A stretch of DNA of 64,000 nt, taken from assembly GCA_015231795.1 (NCBI GenBank), contig JADGAX010000001.1:310001-374000 (forward strand), written 5' to 3'. Below, one piece after another: positions 9,663-16,035 of the stretch; the stretch's first letter is position 1; each line of letters begins with the position of its first letter. The position numbers were made by a program, and so were the translations under genes. Under the pieces are notes generated by a model. That model searched no databases, had not been told where the DNA came from, and worked only from the letters and a program-made list of their open reading frames with translations. This stretch comes from Alphaproteobacteria bacterium (GTDB taxonomy: Bacteria; Pseudomonadota; Alphaproteobacteria; Rhodospirillales; WMHbin7).

Positions 9663-10415
9663 CTAATACTTCGACGTCCGGTCGACCATGCGCTCGATTT
9701 CCTGCTTGACCATGCGTTCGATCAGGTAAGGCAGGTTGGCGTCCAGCCAGTCTTTCAGAATGGGACGCAATAGCTCGCGCACCATCTCTTCCAGGGTAAT
9801 TCCGCCGCCGACGCCGACGCCGATGCCGCGTTCGCGAGCCACGGCGCGGGCCAGTTCGGCCAGCAGATTGGTGGAAGTTTGAGCGACATGGGGCGACACC
9901 AGCGCTTCCTCGACCACGGGCGGTGGCGGCGGCGGGGGTGGCGGCTCGTAATAGGGTTCAGGTTCCGGCTCGGGCGGCAGTGGGAAATCGATCATTTCCT
10001 CTTGCATGGCGGGAAGCTCGAACTCGGGTTCGGGTTCGGGTTCAGGTTCCGGCAGCGGCTCGGGTTCCGGCTCGGGCAGTGGTTCGGGTTCCGGTTCCGG
10101 CAGTGGCTCGGGCACGGGTTCGCTCAGTTCCAGAATGTCTTCTTCTTCTTCCGCTGCTTCCTCGACCAATTCCTCGCCCAGATCGAGCACTTCTTCTTCC
10201 GGCTCGGGTTCGGGGTCAAGGGCGGGAAGATCGCCATCTGAAATCAGCATCGAATCGAGCGGCAAAGGCTCGTCTTCAGGCTCGGGTTCCGGCGCAGGCG
10301 CTGCAGGAGCGGCCTGCTGGGCGGCTTGTTCCGCCTCGTCCTCGGACAAAATCCGACGGATCGAGGCCAGAATATCCTCCATCGACGGTTCTTGCTGGGC
10401 CTTGTCTTCGCTCAT
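9663..10415 (-). CDS. popZ: Cell-pole organizing protein PopZ (DUF2497)
   Basis: PopZ forms a polar condensate that anchors the ParB-origin complex and recruits pole proteins. The 250-residue protein has the conserved N-terminal helix [19 protein letters not shown] (residues 11-29) and the C-terminal oligomerisation region ([34 protein letters not shown]). Between them lies a long disordered spacer, about residues 41-172, made mostly of Pro-Glu dipeptides with a Pro run near 158-166. The acidic proline-rich linker is a PopZ hallmark and controls condensate fluidity. AAGGG precedes the ATG at 10415. Confidence 0.92.
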   Translation of the reverse strand: MSEDKAQQEPSMEDILASIRRILSEDEAEQAAQQAAPAAPAPEPEPEDEPLPLDSMLISDGDLPALDPEPEPEEEVLDLGEELVEEAAEEEEDILELSEPVPEPLPEPEPEPLPEPEPEPLPEPEPEPEPEFELPAMQEEMIDFPLPPEPEPEPYYEPPPPPPPPPVVEEALVSPHVAQTSTNLLAELARAVARERGIGVGVGGGITLEEMVRELLRPILKDWLDANLPYLIERMVKQEIERMVDRTSKY

Positions 10416-10557
10416 GGTCCCTTCGTCCGCTTGTCCGTCAACGGGAAGCCGTACCCATTGGTGCGGGGAAAGATTACGTCAATTGGACACGGCTTGCCAG
10501 ACCGATCGACCAATATCCAGTTTCTCTTATCCCCCTCGGCCATATCCCCATTATCCC

Positions 10558-11955
10558 CTAGGGTGAAACCTTCGGTTCGTCAACATGCGTGCCGAACCAT
10601 TTATTGTGAACCTTGTCGTAGTGAAGCGTCGGATCGTAGATATCCGCCTTCAGGCCCAATTCTGCCGCGGTCAGCTTGCCGACCGCCGATTTCAACTGAT
10701 AGGCGGCCAGCGTTTGATCGCGCTGCGCCTTGACCAGATTGACCCTGGCGTCCAGCAATTCCTGCTCGGCGTCCAACACGTCGAGCACGGTCCTAGACCC
10801 CACTTCCGCCTCGCGTTTGACGCCTTCCAGGGCGATCTCGCTGGCCTTGATCTGGTCGGCATAGGATTTGACCTGCGCCCTGGCCGTCTCAAGCCCTTCC
10901 CAGGCCTTGGTCGCGGTCTCGATGGCGGTGCGCACCGTCTGATCGATTTCCAGACGACGCTGGCCGGCCACTTCCTTGGCTTCGCGCACCCGGGCGTAGG
11001 TGGCCGTTCCGCCCTCGTAGATCGGCACGCTGAGCGAGGCCAGAACCTCTACCGTTTCCGAGCGTGAGCGGATGGAGGTGCTGCGCCAGTTGCGGCCGGC
11101 ATCTGCGTCAAGCGACAAGGTGGGCAGCAATTCGCCCGCCACCAGCGATACATTCTTCTGCGCGGCCTTCTCGGCATACTGGGCCGAAACCACGTCGGGA
11201 TGGGCCGATTTGGCCTGAACCACGGCATCATCGAGGCTGGCGGGCAGGCCATTGGGCTGGGCTGGCCCGGTCAATTCACGCGGCGCATCGCCGATGACCG
11301 ACATATAGGCGGCGCGCGACGCGCGAAGGTCGCCCTCGGCCTTGACGCGCAGAGCCTCGGCGCGAGACAGGCGGGCTTCGGCCTGCGACACGTCGGTTCG
11401 GGTCAGCTCGCCCACCTGGAAGCGGTCGCGCGTGGCCTCCATCTGCTTTTTCAAAACCTGCTCATTGTTGCGGTTCAGCTCCAGCACGGCCAGATCGCGC
11501 AGATTGTCGAGATAGGCGGTGGCGGCCGACAAAAGCAAAGTCTGTTCCGCGGCCAGCAACTGCGCCCGTTCGCTCAGCACGTTGTTCTCGGCCTTCCTGG
11601 TGGCGGCGACCGTGCGCCCGCCCCTGAAAACCGGCTGCGAGATCGTCACTTTGCCCGAACGGGGATTGCGCACCTGATCGGGCGGCGTGGCGCCGTTCGA
11701 TTCCTGGCGCATGCGACCGTAATCACCCTTCAGGGTCACCGTAGGACGCCAATTGCCCAAGGCCTGGGTTACGGTTTCGTCGGTGGCGCGCAGCTTGGCG
11801 CGCTTGGCCTGCAAGGTGGGATTGGTGGCATAGGCCTGAGCCAACGCCTCCTCGAAACTTTGAGCATTGGCGGGCACAACGAAGAATCCCGCCGCAAAGG
11901 CCAGGGCCAACAGGGCTGGGCTAGATTTCAACGCCGGGAAAAAGCGACCGCTCAT
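10558..11955 (-). CDS. TolC-family outer membrane efflux protein
   Basis: TolC-type porins form the outer-membrane channel of type I secretion or RND/MFS efflux. The 465-residue precursor has a signal peptide (about residues 1-31, ending VPANAQ), then two repeated outer-membrane efflux domains with the characteristic long helices (SFEEALAQAYATNPTLQAKR; YQLKSAVGKLTAAELGL near the end). No inner-membrane partner is adjacent. A second TolC-like gene lies at 50475, beside its transporter. AAGGTC precedes the ATG. Confidence 0.9.
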   Translation of the reverse strand: MSGRFFPALKSSPALLALAFAAGFFVVPANAQSFEEALAQAYATNPTLQAKRAKLRATDETVTQALGNWRPTVTLKGDYGRMRQESNGATPPDQVRNPRSGKVTISQPVFRGGRTVAATRKAENNVLSERAQLLAAEQTLLLSAATAYLDNLRDLAVLELNRNNEQVLKKQMEATRDRFQVGELTRTDVSQAEARLSRAEALRVKAEGDLRASRAAYMSVIGDAPRELTGPAQPNGLPASLDDAVVQAKSAHPDVVSAQYAEKAAQKNVSLVAGELLPTLSLDADAGRNWRSTSIRSRSETVEVLASLSVPIYEGGTATYARVREAKEVAGQRRLEIDQTVRTAIETATKAWEGLETARAQVKSYADQIKASEIALEGVKREAEVGSRTVLDVLDAEQELLDARVNLVKAQRDQTLAAYQLKSAVGKLTAAELGLKADIYDPTLHYDKVHNKWFGTHVDEPKVSP

Positions 11956-12052
11956 TACTCTGACCTTCTACAGGCTAGCCACAAAGGATAGTAGGAGCGC
12001 CTTGAATAGCAAGACGTAAACTACAACCCTTGGAAAGATACCCTAGAAAAGG

Positions 12053-12712
12053 TTAAGCGAAAATGAAGCCTGCTTTCGCCTCGAACCCCGGCAAGGGGGT
12101 GGCGCTGGCATCAAAAATGGCCCGATTGCCTAGCGCGCCATGGCTCTTCAGATAGACCACACCCCGGCCCAAATGCCCCGATTTTACCGATAGAAGCGTG
12201 CACAAACGCCCCCCCTCGGCCAGTTGGGACATCAGCGACTCGGGCACTTCGTCCACCAGTCCCTCGATCAGGATCACGTCGTATGGAGCCTGTTTGGGAT
12301 AGCCCACGGCCATATCGCCCTGCAGCACGGCAACATTCAAAATACCCAGGTCGGACAGCACCCGGTTGGCCGTTTCGGTCAAAAAGGGGTCCGAATCGAG
12401 CGCCACCACGGTGGAAGCCAGATGCCCCAGGACCGCCGAACCATAGCCGGCCCCCGACCCAACATGCAAAACGACGTCGCTCGGCTTGATGGCTGCCAGA
12501 TGAATCAGCCTAGCCAAGGTCAGGGGGGCGGAAAGAACGCGCCCCGGCGCCACCTCGATCTCGCCGCCCATATAGGCCAGCCCATGATCGCTTTTGGGTA
12601 GGAACGCCTCGCGCGGGACCCGGCCCATGGCATCGATCAGCCGAAGGTCGTCGATGCCCGTGGGGCGAATCTGGCTATCGACCATGTTGCGGCGAGCGAC
12701 GGCTTGATCCAT
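12053..12712 (-). CDS. Protein-L-isoaspartate O-methyltransferase family protein
   Basis: The 219-residue protein resembles PCMT: N-terminal ARRNMVDSQIRPTGI, PREAFLPKSDHGLAYM, and a SAM-binding loop LHVGSGAGYGSAVLGHL (the usual motif is ExGxGxG/A). Alphaproteobacteria commonly have this paralogue upstream of a tolC gene, as here. Whether it repairs isoaspartyl residues is uncertain because the methyl-acceptor region differs from classical Pcm. The start at 12712 has AAGGG upstream; the frame is open to 12832, but that extension has no family resemblance. Confidence 0.85.
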   Translation of the reverse strand: MDQAVARRNMVDSQIRPTGIDDLRLIDAMGRVPREAFLPKSDHGLAYMGGEIEVAPGRVLSAPLTLARLIHLAAIKPSDVVLHVGSGAGYGSAVLGHLASTVVALDSDPFLTETANRVLSDLGILNVAVLQGDMAVGYPKQAPYDVILIEGLVDEVPESLMSQLAEGGRLCTLLSVKSGHLGRGVVYLKSHGALGNRAIFDASATPLPGFEAKAGFIFA

Positions 12713-12874
12713 GTAACAACCCTTGTCTGGTATGAAAATCGGCAGGCTCATGCGGTTATAGTGGAGGAAAAGGGCCTTCGCAACCCCGGGCTTGATTTCT
12801 GGATTTCTTGCGTTTATAAAGCCCGCTCTCACGGGGGGACCCCCCTTGTGATTTTGCGAGGTGTCCGTTGGGTC

Positions 12875-12948
12875 GGCGCGGTGGCGGAGTGGTTACGCAG
12901 CGGTCTGCAAAACCGCGTACGCCGGTTCAATTCCGGCCCGTGCCTCCA
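12875..12948 (+). tRNA. tRNA-Cys (GCA)
   Basis: The 74-base cloverleaf folds with acceptor stem GGCGCGG/CCGTGCC (one G-T pair), anticodon loop CTGCAAA giving anticodon GCA, T-loop TTCAATT, discriminator T and encoded CCA. T73 is the expected tRNA-Cys identity base. It lies 17 bases before tRNA-Asn and is probably co-transcribed with it. Confidence 0.95.
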
Positions 12949-12965
12949 AACGAAGTAAAGGCTAT

Positions 12966-13040
12966 TCCGGCGTAGCTCAGTGGTAGAGCAGACGGCTGTT
13001 AACCGTCGGGTCGTAGGTTCGAGTCCTACCGCCGGAGCCA
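12966..13040 (+). tRNA. tRNA-Asn (GTT), integration target
   Basis: The 75-base tRNA has acceptor stem TCCGGCG/CGCCGGA, anticodon GTT at 12998-13000, T-arm GGTTCGAGTCC, discriminator G and encoded CCA. Its 3' half, from the anticodon loop through CCA and 18 bases beyond, recurs at 15708-15769, the mark of site-specific integration into a tRNA gene. The gene itself remains intact. Confidence 0.96.
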
Positions 13041-13058
13041 ATATTTCCAAAGAGTTAG
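12996..13058 (+). repeat. attL-like direct repeat at the 3' end of tRNA-Asn
   Basis: Bases 12996-13040 are identical to 15708-15752 over 45 bases (anticodon loop to CCA). The match continues for a further 18 bases here against 17 in the other copy, with a single-base length difference (ATATTTCC versus ATTTTCC). It then ends abruptly after AAAGAGTTAG. This is what integrase-mediated insertion at a tRNA 3' end leaves behind. Confidence 0.85.
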
Positions 13059-13207
13059 ATAATCTCACCGGCAGTTATTGATCTGTCGACAATCCCTGGG
13101 CAACATTCGGGGCAACAACCGACGAATCTCGTCAAGCAGCTTTCGACGTCCCCGAGAAGCGCGAACTTACCCCCCAACATGCTGCACAATTCCGCAAGCG
13201 ACAGCGA

Positions 13208-13717
13208 CTAGAGAATGCTCGCAAGAACTTCAGCCTTATCCATCTCGATTTTTGCCCCACATTTTTCCCAAATAGACGACTCCACGATTGCAATATCGGG
13301 AATATCACCGCTGACCGACTTAATGCCGAGGTTTCTTGCCGTTTCAATCAACTTGGCAAAAGCATAGGCGGCATACCCCACCCCCTCATGTCGGCTCGAA
13401 AAAAAGCAACCTGTGCGCGCCGTCTTCGCCTCGATGTCGATATGGCTGAGCGACATGTTCCCGATTGCTATTTCTCCATCCAGAAGAACGGCAAAGTTCA
13501 GAGCATGTTTCGCTTTGCACCATTCGCTCGTGTAAGAGAGAAAATGTTCAGGCGTTTCGTCACTCCTCGAAGACGTTCCACGGATCGATTCCGGCAGGCC
13601 GGTATCTGCATTCAGAAGATCGGACAATTGGCTGGCGTAACGCAGCGCCAGTTCCTCAGAGCCTTCAGACTCTGGCGCAAGCCGAAATAAGGAAATTCGA
13701 GAGTGGTCATTGTTCAT
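13208..13717 (-). CDS. GNAT-like N-acetyltransferase family protein
   Basis: The product (about 169 residues from the ATG at 13717) has a GNAT-like pattern: a hydrophobic strand AVLLDGEIAIGNMSLSHI, a CFFSSRHEGVGYAAYAFAKLIETARNLGIKSVSG segment resembling the acyl-CoA binding and following helix of RimJ/RimL-type enzymes, and a C-terminal VESSIWEKCGAKIE. The canonical Q/RxxGxG/A loop is only loosely matched (RHEGVGYA). The start at 13717 has AGGA 8 bases upstream; the frame opens at 13750. It is the last gene of the three-gene island operon, 134 bases after the radical SAM gene. It could modify the peptide product or confer self-protection; that is inference. Confidence 0.6.
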   Translation of the reverse strand: MNNDHSRISLFRLAPESEGSEELALRYASQLSDLLNADTGLPESIRGTSSRSDETPEHFLSYTSEWCKAKHALNFAVLLDGEIAIGNMSLSHIDIEAKTARTGCFFSSRHEGVGYAAYAFAKLIETARNLGIKSVSGDIPDIAIVESSIWEKCGAKIEMDKAEVLASIL

Positions 13718-13851
13718 TTCATCGTTCCTCATCAAGAAGAATGAGAACATAACTCAAGCGCACACTCTTAACAAGATTACCTATATATAGCTAATAGCCA
13801 TTGGTGGCACTGCCGAAAAGATGCTGGCGATTGGCTGAGGAACTTGCTGCA

Positions 13852-14976
13852 TCACAACAATCCGGCATCGCGCCAACACACATGAGCAGGTATTCTCCCT
13901 GCTTTCTTATGTAGGGCGTAAACGGGACCACAGGTCATGCACATTTCCTGTGCCGAGCATGTTTCGCACTCGGGTTTTGCGCTTCTGGTTCCAGGATGAA
14001 AGGCAAGCCGCTTTATATCTGAGATGTTTTCAGAAAGCAGATCAACAGCGATATTGGGCAGCAGCTTGCACGGTCCTGCCTGACCGCTGGCGTGGATATG
14101 CAAGGAGTTGACTCCGCCGTTGCAACCTGATTTGGGCATGAAATAGACCGGCAAACGACCGATATCTGCCTCTTGTTTTAGAGGCCGTCTGCCACCTTGA
14201 ACTGTCGGCACAAGCCTGGAATAGGTGTGATGCTCGACGCCCAAGTCGAGCATCATATTTTCCATAGCTGCCGTTTCATGGGCATTTGGCTTTGCAGCAA
14301 TGATCGTTGCCCGCAGCCGTATCCCAGAAATCGCCGCTTTTTTCACGCCGCGCATGACTTCATAATAATTACTGGGAGCAGCGCCGGTCATTGCCGCAAA
14401 GGAAGTCGGTGAAGCGCCATAGAGGCTGAAGGTAATTCGCCAAGGAGGAAGGTCTTGGAACAAACCAATCCAGCGAGACAACAAGGCCCCATTCGTTTGC
14501 ACAGTCACCATAAGACCGCGCTTCCAGGCTTCTCGATATGTTGATTCGAATAGTGGATCGGCAAGGGCCTCGCCGCCTGTAAGCTGAACCCAGATGCAAC
14601 CGGCCTCAGCAATTTTGTCCAGTATTCTTAGCCGGGATTCCATGGGCAATCCGTTGTGCAGCTTTTCGCCCAGATAGCAGTGCACGCATCGGAAGTTACA
14701 CTTTTCGGTTAACTCCCAGGTGACGCGTCGGTAATCGAATTCCGATCGCGTACGCAGGCAAATCATTTCATGCCACGGAGTTGGTACGACTTCCAATTGG
14801 TCAAATGCCTTCTTAAGCCACGAAGGAGGAAGAGGCGTCTTGACGCGAACAGCCTGCCGCAAGCGCGGTTCCACACCCAAGGGAAACGTAACCGCTTTCA
14901 GATTGCGCCGATTGTAAAGCATAAGCCCGTCTGTTCTCGGCATGACGACAAGATCGGTTGCTGATTGCAGCTTCAT
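13852..14976 (-). CDS. Radical SAM/SPASM domain peptide-modifying enzyme (putative)
   Basis: The 374-residue protein has a non-conserved N-terminal region of about 85 residues, possibly a peptide-recognition region. The radical SAM core follows, with CX3CX2C motif CNFRCVHC (C93, C97, C100), QLTGGEAL and VQTNGALL. A C-terminal SPASM domain has C285, C303, C337, C340, C346, C349 and C367 in the order expected for two auxiliary 4Fe-4S clusters (CETCSAQEMCMTC). Such enzymes typically modify ribosomal peptides or mature quinone/sulfatase cofactors. It lies 45 bases downstream of a small Cys/Trp-tailed protein on the same strand, which is the natural substrate candidate. Exact reaction unknown. Confidence 0.85.
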   Translation of the reverse strand: MKLQSATDLVVMPRTDGLMLYNRRNLKAVTFPLGVEPRLRQAVRVKTPLPPSWLKKAFDQLEVVPTPWHEMICLRTRSEFDYRRVTWELTEKCNFRCVHCYLGEKLHNGLPMESRLRILDKIAEAGCIWVQLTGGEALADPLFESTYREAWKRGLMVTVQTNGALLSRWIGLFQDLPPWRITFSLYGASPTSFAAMTGAAPSNYYEVMRGVKKAAISGIRLRATIIAAKPNAHETAAMENMMLDLGVEHHTYSRLVPTVQGGRRPLKQEADIGRLPVYFMPKSGCNGGVNSLHIHASGQAGPCKLLPNIAVDLLSENISDIKRLAFHPGTRSAKPECETCSAQEMCMTCGPVYALHKKAGRIPAHVCWRDAGLL

Positions 14977-15021
14977 CTTCGCATCTCTTTTTTGGCCACG
15001 TTTCCCCAGTCAAACCTTGAA

Positions 15022-15378
15022 TCAGTAACTTTTCCAGGGTTGGTCGTCCCATTCCGTACAAGAGCAACCCGCTGTTCTTTCAAAGGACAGTAGATTTCTG
15101 GGAACTGGGGCTGAAATGGAATCACGGCTCATTTGCCGATTGATCGCCGTTTCCGTGGGGCCGCCCGGCTTCATCACGCCATCCACCCTAAGGCGGTTGT
15201 CGCGCTGGAAACGGCGGATGCCGTCAAACAGATTGTTGTCGACCCAGGCACCTAGTTCATTGCCAATCGGCGGCTGATAATAGCCGAGTTGGTTCAGGGC
15301 GCGTTTCGCCAGAACAATGTCGCCTTTATCGACGCTCGTGTACTCGTCCATCGGACGTTTGAGTTTCAACCAAGACAT
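15022..15378 (-). CDS. Peptidoglycan-binding-domain small protein, candidate RiPP precursor
   Basis: The 118-residue protein has a PG_binding_1-like domain at about residues 17-83 (KRALNQLGYYQPPIGN, FDGIRRFQRDNRLRVDG, MKPGGPTETAIN), a short linker, and an 18-residue tail RTAGCSCTEWDDQPWKSY with C105, C107, W110 and W115. There is no signal peptide. Small protein plus adjacent SPASM enzyme is the classic RiPP gene pair, and the His-Xaa-Ser (Hxs) systems already provide a precedent for a peptidoglycan-binding-like N-terminus on a radical-SAM substrate. AAGGA precedes the ATG. The domain call is good; the precursor role is inference. It could instead be an ordinary wall-binding protein. Confidence 0.7.
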   Translation of the reverse strand: MSWLKLKRPMDEYTSVDKGDIVLAKRALNQLGYYQPPIGNELGAWVDNNLFDGIRRFQRDNRLRVDGVMKPGGPTETAINRQMSRDSISAPVPRNLLSFERTAGCSCTEWDDQPWKSY

Positions 15379-15707
15379 GAACGTTTTCCTTTCGCTTATT
15401 CAGGTTAGCCAATGGGCGGAGCCATGCCAGCTCCACCACCAATACGGGCTTATCATTTGGTGCGTCAGACGGTCAAGAGTGATTTATGTATTATTACCTT
15501 TTTTAGCATGGTGTATATGCCCGTGGTCCTGTGCTAAAATATTTACGCCGATAACACTTATTAACACCTATTATGCGGCATTATGTCCTATATGCGCTCA
15601 CTTATGGCATATCGACGGCTTCTATCGTTGCCGCCGCCTTGGTTGGATTGTGTAGAGCCTGAAAATGGCGTTTGCTGCCACAGGAACCCAAAGAATGCAT
15701 CCAGGAC
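15379..15707. other. AT-rich non-coding stretch upstream of the island operon
   Basis: This 329-base gap between the peptide gene and the tRNA fragment is AT-rich, especially 15480-15600. I see no convincing gene. A minus-strand promoter candidate lies at 15449-15476. A + strand reading frame across 15317-15655 has unusual composition (many Cys, Trp, Ile) and no domain. The stretch ends at the duplicated tRNA-Asn fragment. Confidence 0.5.
15449..15476 (-). promoter_or_regulatory. Candidate sigma-70-type promoter of the island operon
   Basis: On the minus strand TTGACC is followed after 16 bases by GATAAG, about 70 bases upstream of the peptide gene ATG. Four of six -10 positions and five of six -35 positions match the consensus. 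It would transcribe the peptide, radical SAM and GNAT genes together. Confidence 0.35.
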
Positions 15708-15769
15708 CTGTTAACCGTCGGGTCGTAGGTTCGAGTCCTACCGCCGGAGCCAATTTTCCAAAGAGTTAG
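15708..15769 (+). repeat. attR-like copy: 3' fragment of tRNA-Asn
   Basis: Duplicate of 12996-13058, beginning in the anticodon loop and running through CCA to AAAGAGTTAG. The acceptor 5' strand, D-arm and anticodon 5' strand are missing, so this is not a functional tRNA. It marks the right end of the inserted segment. Confidence 0.85.
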
Positions 15770-15781
15770 CTGATATTCCGA

Positions 15782-15804
15782 ACCGCCCTTGGGCGGTCGT
15801 TTTC
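15782..15804 (+). terminator. Rho-independent terminator after the tRNA-Asn fragment
   Basis: Stem ACCGCCC / GGGCGGT with a TT loop, followed by CGTTTTC. Before insertion it probably ended the tRNA-Cys/tRNA-Asn transcript. The bases CGTTCGGGGC just after it (15804-15813) also follow the terminator at 18221. Confidence 0.65.
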
Positions 15805-16035
15805 GTTCGGGGCTGCTTTAGAGGCAGCATCCGGCAATATTTGGCACTCGCCCGCCGACTTGCGGCGTTGAAATCCTTGCGATGAAAAAGCGCTGCGTCA
15901 TGGAGGAACTCCTGGCCGTGACCTTTCCTTGAATCTTGGCTTGCCAACAACCCTTAAACGAGTCACATACATAAACATTATCATAAGTAGAGGATTCGTA
16001 GAACGACAAGCGGAACGAGGGGGGAAGCAAAGACC

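Larger units (their letters stand above)
12996..15769. mobile_element. Small tRNA-Asn island, about 2.7 kb, without a recognisable integrase
   Basis: Two copies of the tRNA-Asn 3' end are 2712 bases apart. The enclosed DNA has lower GC than the flanks: a 60-base sample at 13441 has 28 G/C and one at 15481 has 21, against 38 in a sample at 26401. It carries only three genes, all on the minus strand: a peptidoglycan-binding-domain peptide, a SPASM radical SAM enzyme and a GNAT-like protein. No integrase, excisionase or transposase was found, so it is probably a decayed or mobilised-in-trans insertion. Confidence 0.75.

Noticed and set aside
9879-10241. CRISPR-like short repeats in the popZ region
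   Set aside because: The repeats are coding, short and without unique spacers of uniform length.
9923-10566. Gly/Ser- and Arg/Val-repeat open frames opposite popZ
   Set aside because: They read the Pro-Glu repeat of popZ in other frames; the repeat is explained by PopZ.
15317-15655. 112-codon plus-strand open frame in the AT-rich island gap
   Set aside because: Cys/Trp/Ile-rich composition, no ribosome binding site, no domain, overlaps the peptide gene antisense.
15708-15752. Possible second tRNA-Asn
   Set aside because: Only the 3' portion is present; the acceptor 5' strand, D-arm and anticodon 5' strand are absent.
15738-16030. Two small minus-strand open frames over the tRNA fragment and upstream of the B12 gene
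   Set aside because: One includes the tRNA-Asn fragment; both lack start signals and domains.
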